Of a stretch of 64,000 nucleotides of DNA, positions 19,737 to 28,059 are shown piece after piece. The stretch is from Pseudomonas parafulva (GTDB lineage Bacteria > Pseudomonadota > Gammaproteobacteria > Pseudomonadales > Pseudomonadaceae). Made by a program: the position numbers and the translations under genes. The DNA is taken from contig NZ_CP009747.1 of NCBI RefSeq assembly GCF_000800255.1, forward strand, positions 5,022,001 through 5,086,000, in the 5' to 3' direction. Position 1 is the first letter of the stretch, and every line of letters begins with the position of its first letter. The notes beneath the pieces were generated by a model that was not told the origin of the DNA, searched no databases, and saw nothing but the letters and a program-made list of their open reading frames with translations.

Positions 19737-20147
19737 TCAGCGCCTGAGCGCCTGTACCGAGACCTTGGGGAACAGATTGTCCAGCGTTTCCAGCAAGCGG
19801 GCGTAGTAGATCGGCTTGCGGAACAGGTCGAGCACTTGCAGGCGCAGCAGGTCGCTGACGTCGTTGAGGTCGGCATGCCCGGACATGACGATCACCGGCA
19901 GGTGCTGGCGCGCGGTGTGATCGCGCAGACGCTGGATCAAGGCGATGCCGCTCTCTTCGGGCATGCGCAGGTCAGTGATGACCAGGCCCACGTCGGGGTA
20001 GCGGGTGAGCTGCTGCAACGCGACTTTCACCGAGGTTGCGGTGTGACAGGTGAAACCCTCGTTTTCCAGCAGCTCAGCCAACTCCAGCAAGGCGTCTTCC
20101 TCGTCGTCCACCAAGAGAATCTGCTGGCGTGAGGAAGCGTTCGGCAT
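19737..20147 (-). CDS. Single-domain response regulator of the Tad locus
   Basis: Stand-alone receiver of 136 residues with acidic pair DD at 14-15, phospho-acceptor D59 (VITDLRMPE), the conserved Ser/Thr in VIVMSGH and the lysine in LFRKPI. There is no output domain, so it must act by protein contact or as a phosphate relay or sink. AGGAG lies 7 bases before the ATG. It is 48 bases downstream of flp on the same strand and probably cotranscribed with it. The PprA kinase about 10 kb away is a candidate partner. This gene is not part of the P. aeruginosa flp-tad cluster as I know it. Confidence 0.9.
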   Translation of the reverse strand: MPNASSRQQILLVDDEEDALLELAELLENEGFTCHTATSVKVALQQLTRYPDVGLVITDLRMPEESGIALIQRLRDHTARQHLPVIVMSGHADLNDVSDLLRLQVLDLFRKPIYYARLLETLDNLFPKVSVQALRR

Positions 20148-20195
20148 GATGGACTCCTGGTTGCCGTGGAGAAGGTCGCAAGGCGTCGATCACGC

Positions 20196-20372
20196 TCACA
20201 GGGCTCCTGAGATGGAGGTGAACAGGGCTGTGATCTTGGTCGAGATGGTCGGTACGAACGGCACCAGCACCACCGCGACCATCGCGGCGATCAGCGCATA
20301 TTCGATACCCGACGCACCGTCCTCGCGGCGGATGAAGTTTTTCAAGTGTAGAAGGATCTGCTGCAATTGCAT
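20196..20372 (-). CDS. flp: Flp-type prepilin (major Tad pilin)
   Basis: Pilin precursor of 58 residues. A basic leader (MQLQQILLHLKNFIRREDG) ends at the prepilin cleavage glycine. The mature part starts ASGIEY, which fits the Flp rule G/xxxxEY with Glu at +5 and Tyr at +6, followed by a hydrophobic assembly helix. The FppA peptidase in this locus is the expected processing enzyme. I chose the ATG at 20372 because GGAG lies 7 bases upstream and the leader then has the normal length; a longer reading from 20429 adds a non-typical extension. It is divergent from the rcpC-tad operon. Confidence 0.95.
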   Translation of the reverse strand: MQLQQILLHLKNFIRREDGASGIEYALIAAMVAVVLVPFVPTISTKITALFTSISGAL

Positions 20373-20656
20373 GGCATCGCTCCCTGCGCCCACGGCGCTG
20401 CTGTCAGGACGTGGCGGAATAACGTCCATTTGCCATCACAGGATTGCCAAGCTGACGCAGCCTGCAAATGTAAGAAGGTATTAGCACTAAAGTTTGAATC
20501 CCATTCGGGTGAGTTAACTGTCTGTTTTGCAAGCAGATGAATGCGAGTCGAAAAAAATCCGACCGCCGCTCATGGCGATTGATGAGCGCTGCGCTACCGT
20601 GCAATAGCGAAATAGTTCCTTTTTGCTAGCACGGGTCAACTCGCACGGAGGCGGAT
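20373..20656. promoter_or_regulatory. Divergent control region of flp and the rcpC-tad operon
   Basis: A stretch of 284 bases without a gene between the divergent starts of flp and rcpC, visibly richer in A+T than its surroundings. It contains an inverted repeat GGACGT (20407-20412) / ACGTCC (20422-20427) just upstream of flp. In P. aeruginosa, PprB activates the flp-tad promoters, so a PprB site is expected here, but I cannot point to it from sequence alone. Confidence 0.6.
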
Positions 20657-21595
20657 ATGAGCAGTCGCACGACCCTGTTCCTTGCTCTGGCGTTTTTGCT
20701 CGCCGCCTTGCTGGCCGGATACTGGGGCCTGATGCTCAGTCGTCCCGCTGAGCTGCCCGATCCGGTCGAAATCACTCCTCCAGCGCCAGCCGCTGAAATC
20801 GTCTCGGCGCTGTCCGCCCCGGCCGCCGAACCCACCGGATCGCCGATCGTGGTGCTGCGCAGAGCACTGCCTGCCAATACGCCCCTGAGCGAAGACGACG
20901 TGCTGCTCGAGCACCTCCAGGTGGTACCGGCCGGTGCCTTCGAACGTTTCGACCAGGTGCTCGGGCGCAGCAGCGACCGGCCCTTGGCCGCTGGCAGTTG
21001 GTTGGCCGAGTCGAGCTTTCAGCGCGGTGGACCCTTGGCGCGGATGATCCGCAGCCACGAACGTGCCGTGACCCTCGGCGTGGACGAGGTGGTGGGCGCG
21101 GCTGGGCAACTGGACCCGGGCGACTATGTGGACGTGTTGCTGTACCTGCGTGAGGAAAACCGCAACCCGCAAGCGTCGGCGCAGGTGGTGTTGTCGGCAC
21201 TGCGCGTGCTCAGTGTCAACGAGCAGGTGGGCCTGGCCAACGACGGTCAGCCCGCGCAGAGCGCTGAGCAGCAACAGGCCCGACGGGAACAGCAAGCGCC
21301 ACGTGCGGCCAGCACGCGCACCGTGACCCTGGCCGTGCCCGAGGCCCAGGCCAGCCGACTGATGCTTGCCGCCCAGGTCGGCACGTTGCGTCTGGCCGTG
21401 CGCAGCGCCGACGAACAGCGCCTGGCGCACTACTGGGCCGATGTCGCGCCAGCGCCCCCCGCACCGTCCGCCGAGCCCCTGCGTTTCGACCAGCTGTCCC
21501 GTACCTCCGCGCCGGCCACGACGGCGCGCGCTGCTGCCCACGGCATGCAGATCATCCGCGGGGCGAAGACCACCCACGCCAACCAGACGCCATGA
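20657..21595 (+). CDS. rcpC: Flp pilus assembly protein RcpC/CpaB
   Basis: Periplasmic or outer-membrane-associated Tad component of 312 residues. It has an N-terminal membrane anchor (about 5-27), a proline/alanine-rich linker, and then an SAF-like domain (about 58-115; VVLRRALPANTPLSEDDVLL). The C-terminal CpaB region begins RAVTLGVDEVVGAAGQLDPG. The family is thought to stabilise or gate the RcpA secretin and may contact peptidoglycan. GGAGG lies just before the ATG. The stop overlaps the start of rcpA (ATGA), the first of several such couplings in this operon. Confidence 0.92.
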   Translation: MSSRTTLFLALAFLLAALLAGYWGLMLSRPAELPDPVEITPPAPAAEIVSALSAPAAEPTGSPIVVLRRALPANTPLSEDDVLLEHLQVVPAGAFERFDQVLGRSSDRPLAAGSWLAESSFQRGGPLARMIRSHERAVTLGVDEVVGAAGQLDPGDYVDVLLYLREENRNPQASAQVVLSALRVLSVNEQVGLANDGQPAQSAEQQQARREQQAPRAASTRTVTLAVPEAQASRLMLAAQVGTLRLAVRSADEQRLAHYWADVAPAPPAPSAEPLRFDQLSRTSAPATTARAAAHGMQIIRGAKTTHANQTP

Positions 21596-22857
21596 CCAGG
21601 CAGGATGCAGCGATGCGATGTTCCGAACGCAGTCTCAAACAGGTCGGCACTGTGCTGCTGTTGCTGGCGGCGTTGTCAGCACCGGCCCAGGCCGCGCTGT
21701 CGGGCTGCGAGGCGGTCAACCGGTTACCGACGGTGATCGAGATCGCACAGGGCCAGCAGCAGGAGCTGCGTCTGCCGCTGGTCATCGGCCGGGTCGCGGT
21801 GGGCGAGCCGACGGTGGCCGATGTACAGGCCAGCGGCGAGCGTGCGGTGCTGCTGACCGGCGTCGGCGCGGGCAACACCACCCTGATGCTCTGGACCGCG
21901 TGCGCGGCCGCGCCGCACCGGGCGATGCTGTTCGTCAAGGGACGCGCCAGCAGCGACATGGACCCGGCCAGTGTGCTGCCATCCCAGGATGCCCAGTTGC
22001 CGAGCCAGGTGCAGGCCGACATTCGCTTCGTCGAGGTGCGCCGCAACAAGTACCAGGAAGCTGGCGCGCGGCTGTTCCTGAATGGGTCCAGCAAGAGCCT
22101 GTTCGGCTCGCCCGGCACCGCGCCTGCCGGCACGGCGGTGACGCCTGGCGCGGTGCCCATCGCCCGCCCGGCGATCCCGCTCGACGATGGCGTGTTCAAC
22201 ATCGTCTGGGGCAGCAGCAAGATCCTCGCGGCGATCAACGCCCTGGAAAACAGCGGCTTCGCCTATACCCTGGCGCGCCCCAGCCTGACCGTGCTCAGCG
22301 GCATGACCGCCAGCTTCCTGGCCGGCGGCGAGATTCCGGTGCCGGTGCCCAGTGCCGGCAGCGACAACATATCGATCGAATACAAGGAGTTCGGCGTGCG
22401 CCTGTCGCTGACGCCGACCGTGGTCAGCCGCGAGCGCATTCTGCTCAAGGTCGCCCCCGAGGTCAGTGACCTGGACTACTCCCGCCCGGTGGTCATCGCC
22501 GGCACCCAGGTGCCAGCGCTCAGCGTGCGCCGCACCGACACCAGCATCTCACTGGCCGATGGCGAGAGCTTCATCATCAGCGGCCTGGTGAGCAACAGCA
22601 CGCGCTCTTCGGTGGACAAGTTGCCGGGCCTGGGCAACCTGCCGATTCTCGGCGCGCTGTTCCGCCAGTCCAGCGTGCAACGCGACGACACCGAACTGCT
22701 GATGATCGTCACGCCGCACCTGGTCCAGCCGTTGGCCGCCAATGCACGCCTGCCGGCGTTGCCCGGTGAGACCCTGCGCCGCTACGACCCCAGTTGGGGC
22801 CATTTGTTTTTCCAGGAAAAAGGCGACTTTCAAGGACAAGGGGGGTTATCCCGATGA
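21592..22857 (+). CDS. rcpA: Flp pilus outer-membrane secretin RcpA/CpaC
   Basis: Secretin of 421 residues that forms the outer-membrane pore for the Flp pilus. A signal peptide (about 1-35, ending AQAA) is followed by the N-terminal pilus-secretin domain (about 45-115; IEIAQGQQQELRLPLVI, VAVGEPTVADVQ). The C-terminal secretin domain follows, with conserved GGEIPVPVP, EYKEFGVRLSLTP and the end VDKLPGLGNLPILGALF. The start ATG overlaps the rcpC stop and the stop overlaps tadZ. Length is normal for CpaC-type secretins, which are shorter than type II secretins. Confidence 0.95.
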   Translation: MTRQDAAMRCSERSLKQVGTVLLLLAALSAPAQAALSGCEAVNRLPTVIEIAQGQQQELRLPLVIGRVAVGEPTVADVQASGERAVLLTGVGAGNTTLMLWTACAAAPHRAMLFVKGRASSDMDPASVLPSQDAQLPSQVQADIRFVEVRRNKYQEAGARLFLNGSSKSLFGSPGTAPAGTAVTPGAVPIARPAIPLDDGVFNIVWGSSKILAAINALENSGFAYTLARPSLTVLSGMTASFLAGGEIPVPVPSAGSDNISIEYKEFGVRLSLTPTVVSRERILLKVAPEVSDLDYSRPVVIAGTQVPALSVRRTDTSISLADGESFIISGLVSNSTRSSVDKLPGLGNLPILGALFRQSSVQRDDTELLMIVTPHLVQPLAANARLPALPGETLRRYDPSWGHLFFQEKGDFQGQGGLSR

Positions 22858-24044
22858 ACGACAGCCTCAATCCCACCTACCTGGCCATCACCCGCAACGA
22901 AGACGACCTGCACTGGCTGCAGGACGCCCTGGCGCCCCAGGGCCAGGTGATCGGTGCCAGCGCCGGGAGCCTCGACGAGTTGCTGGCGCTGGTCGATGTC
23001 ACGTTCAGCAACCTGGTGTTCATCGGCCTGGACCGCGAGCAGTTGGTCGCCCAGTGCGCCTTGATCGAAGGCGTGCTGGAAGCCAAGCCGATGCTGGCGA
23101 TCGTGGTCCTGGGCGATGGCATGGACAATCAGTTGGTGCTGCACGCGATGCGCGCCGGGGCACGCGACTTCGTCGCCTATGGCTCGCGGGCCAGCGAAGT
23201 CGCCGGGCTGGTGCGTCGGCTCGGCAAACGCCTGCCGACGGTCACCAACAGCCCGGCTCTGGGCGGCCTGACCGTGCTCTACGGCGCCCAGCGCGGCGCC
23301 GACGGTGCGCTGCTGACCAGTCATCTGGCGCGGGTGGTGCAGGACAGCGGCCAGCAGACCCTGCTGCTCGACCTCGGCCTGCCACGCGGTGACAGCCTGG
23401 CCTTGCTCGGCCTGGAGGCCTCGTTCCATTTCGGCGATGCGTTGCGCCACCTGCGCCGGCTCGACAGCACCCTGATCGACAGTGCCTTCACCCGCGACAA
23501 AGGCGGCCTGCGCCTGCTCGGTCACGCCGAGCACGACGAGCCCCTGGCGCAGACCAGCGCCGCCGAGCTGTACATGCTGCTCAGCGCGTTGCGCCAGCAC
23601 TTCCAGCACATCGTCGTCAACCTCACCGGGCAGGCCGACAGCGAGGCACTGCGCACCTTGGTCAGTCACTGCGACAAGCTGATCGTCTACACCGACCAGA
23701 ACATCCTCGACTGCCGTCGCAACCTGGACGTGCTCGACGCCTGGCGCGAGCGCGGCATCAAGCTGGAGCACGCCAGCCTGCTGGTCGATCGCTACCTGCG
23801 CAACGTCGCGCCCGACGCCGATGCACTGGCCCGACGCTACGCCCTGCCGCTGCTCAAGGTCATGCCCGACAGCCCCGAGGTGCGCCTGAACGTGAAGAAT
23901 CAGGGCCTGAGCCTGTTCGAGCTGGCCCCACGGGAAAGCTTGACCCAAGCGCTGCGCGGCCTCGGCGAGCGCCTGGCGCGGCGCTCGGAAACCCTCGCGC
24001 CGCCGAGCCTGCTCTGGCTGCGCCGGCTGTGGGGCAGCCGATGA
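22854..24044 (+). CDS. tadZ: Tad pilus assembly/localisation protein TadZ (CpaE-like)
   Basis: Protein of 396 residues with an atypical receiver-like N-terminal domain (about 7-125) and a MinD/ParA-like C-terminal domain (about 135-395). TadZ/CpaE proteins place the Tad machine at the cell pole. The P-loop region at 143-154 (YGAQRGADGALL) lacks the lysines of a normal deviant Walker A, so nucleotide binding or hydrolysis is doubtful. The expected acidic strand (LLLDLGLPRGD, 170-180) is present. The ATG at 22854 overlaps the rcpA stop, with a G-rich ribosome-binding site upstream; the stop overlaps tadA. Confidence 0.9.
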   Translation: MNDSLNPTYLAITRNEDDLHWLQDALAPQGQVIGASAGSLDELLALVDVTFSNLVFIGLDREQLVAQCALIEGVLEAKPMLAIVVLGDGMDNQLVLHAMRAGARDFVAYGSRASEVAGLVRRLGKRLPTVTNSPALGGLTVLYGAQRGADGALLTSHLARVVQDSGQQTLLLDLGLPRGDSLALLGLEASFHFGDALRHLRRLDSTLIDSAFTRDKGGLRLLGHAEHDEPLAQTSAAELYMLLSALRQHFQHIVVNLTGQADSEALRTLVSHCDKLIVYTDQNILDCRRNLDVLDAWRERGIKLEHASLLVDRYLRNVAPDADALARRYALPLLKVMPDSPEVRLNVKNQGLSLFELAPRESLTQALRGLGERLARRSETLAPPSLLWLRRLWGSR

Positions 24045-25297
24045 ACGGCGACCAGCCCTTTGGCGGTCAACGCCAGGCGGGCGCCGATCCACACGCGCTC
24101 AAGCGCGCGCTGCACCGCTTCGTCATCGACGCCATCGAGGACAGCGGCCGCAACCTGCTCGAAGGCGCACGCCCCGCGCTGACTCCCTTCGTGCTCGAAC
24201 AGGTGGCCGATTACGTCGGCCGTCTGCGCCTGGCACTGTCGCGCTACGAGATGGAGCGCCTGGCCGAGGAACTGGTGGACGAGCTGACCGGCTTCGGTCC
24301 CCTGGAGGTGCTGCTGCGCGACCCCAGCGTCACCGAGATTCTGGTCAACGGGCCGCACCGAGTGTTTGTCGAGCGGGCGGGACTGTTGCAGGAAACCGAC
24401 CTGCGCTTCATCGACGCGCACCATGTCGAGCGGGTCATGCAGCGCATCCTGGCGCCGCTAGGCCGGCGTCTGGACGAGTCCTCGCCGATGGTCGATGCGC
24501 GCCTGCCCGATGGCAGCCGGGTCAACGCGATCATTCCGCCCGTGGCCTTGGACGGCCCGTGCCTGTCGATCCGCAAATTCCGCCAGGACATGCTCAAGAG
24601 CGCCGACCTGCTGGCCACCCGCGCCATCGACCAGGCCATCTTCGACTTCTTCGAGCGCGCCGTGGCGCGGCGCTGCAATATTCTGGTCAGTGGCGGCACC
24701 GGCACCGGCAAGACCACCTTGCTGAACATCCTCAGCCAGATGATCGCGCCGCGCGAGCGCCTGGTGACCATCGAAGACGTGGCCGAGCTGCAGTTGAATC
24801 ATGGCCACGTGGTGCGTCTGGAAACCCGTCCGCCGAATGCCGAAGGCCATGGCGAGATCAAGCCCAGCGAACTGATCCGCAACGCCCTGCGCATGCGCCC
24901 GGACCGCATCATCCTCGGCGAGATTCGCGGCGCCGAGGTGCTCGATGTGCTCACGGCGATGAACACCGGGCATGACGGCTCGATGAGCACGGTGCACGCT
25001 AACAATGCCCAGGATGCGTTGTTGCGCCTGGAGACGCTGGTGGGGCTGAGTGGTCGGCAGATCGCCGAAAAGACCTTGCGGCAAATGATCTGCGCGGCCC
25101 TGGACGTGGTCATCCAACTGACCCGCCTGCCCGATGGACGACGCTGCGTCAGCGAGGTGCTGGAAGTGGTCGGGGTACGTGAAGACGTGTACGTGACCAA
25201 CACCTTGTTTCGCCTGGACCGACGTGGCACCGACAGCTTCCTGCGCGAGGCCCTCAATCCGGCGGGCAGCAAGTTGCGCCAGGACGGCGTGCTGTGA
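24041..25297 (+). CDS. tadA: Tad secretion ATPase TadA (CpaF)
   Basis: Hexameric ATPase of 418 residues of the type II/IV secretion superfamily that powers Flp pilus assembly. An N-terminal all-alpha/CpaF domain (about 20-190) is followed by the RecA-like core with Walker A GGTGTGKTT at 218-226. The Asp box/Walker B region reads RPDRIILGEIRGAE, and the His box lies near GHDGSMSTVHANNA. Cytoplasmic, expected to bind TadB/TadC. Both ends overlap neighbours (ATGA with tadZ, GTGA with tadB), so translation of the machine is coupled. Confidence 0.97.
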   Translation: MNGDQPFGGQRQAGADPHALKRALHRFVIDAIEDSGRNLLEGARPALTPFVLEQVADYVGRLRLALSRYEMERLAEELVDELTGFGPLEVLLRDPSVTEILVNGPHRVFVERAGLLQETDLRFIDAHHVERVMQRILAPLGRRLDESSPMVDARLPDGSRVNAIIPPVALDGPCLSIRKFRQDMLKSADLLATRAIDQAIFDFFERAVARRCNILVSGGTGTGKTTLLNILSQMIAPRERLVTIEDVAELQLNHGHVVRLETRPPNAEGHGEIKPSELIRNALRMRPDRIILGEIRGAEVLDVLTAMNTGHDGSMSTVHANNAQDALLRLETLVGLSGRQIAEKTLRQMICAALDVVIQLTRLPDGRRCVSEVLEVVGVREDVYVTNTLFRLDRRGTDSFLREALNPAGSKLRQDGVL

Positions 25298-26172
25298 TCG
25301 GCCCGCTGCTGCTGACCCTGGCCCCGGCGTTGCTCGGCGCCGCCGTGCTGTTGCTGCGCCAGGTGCGCTACAAACGTGGCGAGGAACGCGCCCTGCGTCG
25401 CCTGGGGCGCGCCTGGCAAGCGCAGAGCGGCGCAACGCGGCGCGACTGGCTCGAGCTGAGGCTGCAGCGCGCCGGGCTCGGCGCTGCCGAATGGCCCGTG
25501 CGGCGAATCCTGCTGTTGTGGCTGGGACTGGCCCTGCTGGCCGCGCTGGTGATCGGTTGGCAGGTCGCGCTGCTGCTGTTGCTGGGGCTGCCCCTGGCCG
25601 GTTATCTGTACCTGGGCTGGCGCGCGCGTCGGCGCATGCGTCAGCTCATCGAGCAACTGCCCGGCCTGCTCGATGCCAGCGTCCGTAGCCTGAAGGCCGG
25701 ACGAACCCTCAGCGATGCAGTGCTCGGCGGCATCGAGGGCACCCGTGAACCGCTGCACTCGACCCTGAGCAAAGTCCGGCGCAGCGTGCAATTGGGCGTG
25801 CCGCTGGACGATGCGCTGAGCGAGCTGGCCGAGCTGTACGACCAGGACGAGTTGCGGCTGTTCGCCCTGGGCCTGCGCATCAACCAGCGCCATGGCGGCA
25901 ACGCCAGCGAGCTGATGGAGAACCTGATCCGCATGATCCGCGAGCGTGAGCAGGGTATCCGCCAGCTCAAGGCGATGACCGGCGAAACCCGCGTCACGGC
26001 GTGGGTGCTCGGTGCCCTGCCGCTGTTCATGGTCGGCTATTTCCTGGTGGTCAACCCGGCTTACTTGATGCAGCTCTGGCAGGACGCCAGCGGGCAAATG
26101 ATGTTGCTGCTGGCGTTCGCCTTGCAGACGCTGGGTTGTGTGGTGCTGTGGCGCATGATGAGGAGCCTGTGA
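25294..26172 (+). CDS. tadB: Tad inner-membrane platform protein TadB
   Basis: Polytopic protein of 292 residues with a type II secretion GspF domain (about 125-255; EQLPGLLDASVRSLKAGRTL). Hydrophobic helices lie near the N-terminus, at about 65-105, and at the C-terminus. It forms the inner-membrane platform with TadC and is driven by TadA. It starts at a GTG that overlaps the tadA stop. The stop lies one base before the tadC ATG. Confidence 0.93.
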   Translation: MIGPLLLTLAPALLGAAVLLLRQVRYKRGEERALRRLGRAWQAQSGATRRDWLELRLQRAGLGAAEWPVRRILLLWLGLALLAALVIGWQVALLLLLGLPLAGYLYLGWRARRRMRQLIEQLPGLLDASVRSLKAGRTLSDAVLGGIEGTREPLHSTLSKVRRSVQLGVPLDDALSELAELYDQDELRLFALGLRINQRHGGNASELMENLIRMIREREQGIRQLKAMTGETRVTAWVLGALPLFMVGYFLVVNPAYLMQLWQDASGQMMLLLAFALQTLGCVVLWRMMRSL

Positions 26173-26173
26173 C

Positions 26174-27061
26174 ATGGCCTGGCTGATCTGCGCGTTGTGC
26201 CTGCTGATCGCCGCCGCGCTGCTGGGCCTGCAGGCCAGCCGTCAATTGCAGGCGCGCCATCGGGTCGGCCGCCGCCTGCAGGGGCGACTGGGGCGCGAAC
26301 AGCGCCTGGGCGATCTGCTTCACGCCCTGGGCAGCAGTGGCCTTGGTCAGCGCCTGCAACGCCTGGATGGCGAAAGCCAAGGGTTGCTCGACCGCATCGG
26401 CTGGCGCCGCAGTCGCCAGCGTGCACTGTTCGCGGCCGCGCAGTTGGGCCTGCCGTTGCTGGCACTGGGGCTGGCCTTGCTACTGCAGCACGCGCTGCTC
26501 GGTGAGCAGACGCCGCACTGGCCGGTGCTGCCGCTGTGTGCATTGGTGCTGGGCTATCTGCTGCCCAAGCGGGTGCTGGCGTGGGCCGCTGCACGGCGGC
26601 AGCGCCGCATTGCCGAGGAGGTCAGCCAGATGATTGCGCTGCTGCGCATCCTCTTCGAGACCGGCTTGGCCGTGGAGCAGGCACTGCGTGTGCTCAGCGT
26701 AGAGGGACGCGGCCTGCTTCCGGAACTCAGCGAGGAACTGCGGCAGTTGTTGCAACGGGTGGATTCCGGCATGGCGCTGGGCGCGGAACTGGACAAAAGC
26801 GCGCGACTGCTGGCGGTGGACGAGTTCAGCGATACCTGTGTGATTCTCCAGCAACTGCTGGTGCAGGGCAGTGGCGCGATGAAGTCGTTGCAGGCGCTCA
26901 AGACCTTGCTCGACGACAGGCACCTGACGGGCTTGCAGGAGCGGGTGTCGAAGATGTCGGCAAAAATGTCGGCGGTGATGATGCTGTTCCTGTTCCCGGC
27001 CTTGCTGATCGTGCTGGCCGGGCCGGGTTTTTCCGCGTTGGCGCGGGCTTTGGGAAGCTAG
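26174..27061 (+). CDS. tadC: Tad inner-membrane platform protein TadC
   Basis: Second GspF-type platform protein, 295 residues, paralogous to TadB. An N-terminal membrane helix (about 1-19) is followed by a basic cytoplasmic stretch, a helix pair at about 95-135, the GspF domain (about 150-270; SQMIALLRILFETGLAVEQAL) and a final helix (about 270-293). The conserved KMSAKMS segment before the last helix is typical. It starts one base after the tadB stop and belongs to the same operon. Confidence 0.93.
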   Translation: MAWLICALCLLIAAALLGLQASRQLQARHRVGRRLQGRLGREQRLGDLLHALGSSGLGQRLQRLDGESQGLLDRIGWRRSRQRALFAAAQLGLPLLALGLALLLQHALLGEQTPHWPVLPLCALVLGYLLPKRVLAWAAARRQRRIAEEVSQMIALLRILFETGLAVEQALRVLSVEGRGLLPELSEELRQLLQRVDSGMALGAELDKSARLLAVDEFSDTCVILQQLLVQGSGAMKSLQALKTLLDDRHLTGLQERVSKMSAKMSAVMMLFLFPALLIVLAGPGFSALARALGS

Positions 27062-27070
27062 GGAGAGGCG

Positions 27071-27772
27071 ATGAAAGCGATGCTGATGTGGAGTTGCCTG
27101 GTGCTGCTGGGCGGGTGCGCGGCGCAACCGTCGCCAGGACTGGGCACGTTGTTCGGCGCAGGCGCATGCGCCAAACCCGACGCCGACCAGCAACTGGCGC
27201 TGAACCTGGCCGACGAGATGCTCAACGAAGGACGGCCCCACGCCGGCCTGGCGCACCTGGAGCAGTTGCCCGAGCGCCTCGATCCGGTTCGCCTGCGCAA
27301 GGCGCAGGTCTCGCGGCTGCTCGGGCGCAGCGAGGCCGAGCCCTTGTACCGCAGTCTGCTCGGCGGCTGTCTGGCCGCCCAGGGCGAGCACGGCCTGGGG
27401 CAGTTGGCGGCGGCCCGTGGCGATGACCTGCTGGCCTTGCAGCATTTGCAACGCGCCGTGCGTCTGGCACCGACCGATGAGCGGGTGCGCAACGACCTGG
27501 GCGTGGTGCTGATGAACCTGGGACGCTTCGAGCCGGCGCGCTTCGAACTGCTCACCGCCCTCGAACTGCAAGACGACCAGCGCCTGCCGGCGATCAACCT
27601 GGTGACGCTGGCGCTGGTGCAGGACGACTGGCAGCAAGCCAGCGATCTGGTGAGTCGTCTGCGCCTGGGACCGGAGCAGTTTGCCGAGGCCCAGGCCAGG
27701 GCACGGCAGGTCAAGTCGAGCGGGCGCGGTTCGCTTGCCGCGGCCAAGACCGCGGCTGACGTGGTCAACTGA
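27071..27772 (+). CDS. tadD: Tad pilus lipoprotein TadD with TPR repeats
   Basis: Lipoprotein of 233 residues with lipobox LGGC (C16). At least two or three tetratricopeptide-type helical repeats follow (about 110-190; LLALQHLQRAVRLAPTDERVRNDLGVVLMNL contains the clearest one). TadD proteins are pilotin-like factors needed for secretin or pilus assembly at the outer membrane. The gene starts ten bases after tadC with GGAGAG upstream. Confidence 0.9.
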   Translation: MKAMLMWSCLVLLGGCAAQPSPGLGTLFGAGACAKPDADQQLALNLADEMLNEGRPHAGLAHLEQLPERLDPVRLRKAQVSRLLGRSEAEPLYRSLLGGCLAAQGEHGLGQLAAARGDDLLALQHLQRAVRLAPTDERVRNDLGVVLMNLGRFEPARFELLTALELQDDQRLPAINLVTLALVQDDWQQASDLVSRLRLGPEQFAEAQARARQVKSSGRGSLAAAKTAADVVN

Positions 27773-27789
27773 GCGGTCGAGGAGGCGTG

Positions 27790-28050
27790 ATGATCAGATA
27801 CCTTGTGCTGCTCATCGGCAGTGTCGGTCTGGGCGTGGTGCTGGCGCAGGAACGGCCGCCAGCACCTGCCACCGAGACCGCCGCCGAAGCCTGGCTGCGC
27901 GTCCAGGCCAGTGGTACGCAGGCTTCAACGCGCGGCCAGGCGCAGACCGCGCAGGAGCGCGAGCGCGCCCTGCAGCGTTGGTTGGACAGCTACAAGCACC
28001 CCATTCCTCAGTACCTGCGCCGGCCCAGTGCGAAGACGGCGGACAACTGA
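27790..28050 (+). CDS. DUF3613 small exported protein of the Tad operon
   Basis: Protein of 86 residues with a cleavable-type signal sequence (about 1-19, ending VVLAQ). A low-complexity Gln/Ala/Thr-rich middle and a conserved-looking C-terminus (ERALQRWLDSYKHPIPQYL) follow. Matches the DUF3613 proteins found last in Pseudomonas tad operons (the PA4298 position). Function unknown; probably a periplasmic accessory of pilus assembly. AGGAGG precedes it; a GTG three bases upstream is an alternative start. Confidence 0.8.
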   Translation: MIRYLVLLIGSVGLGVVLAQERPPAPATETAAEAWLRVQASGTQASTRGQAQTAQERERALQRWLDSYKHPIPQYLRRPSAKTADN

Positions 28051-28059
28051 TGACGCTGG

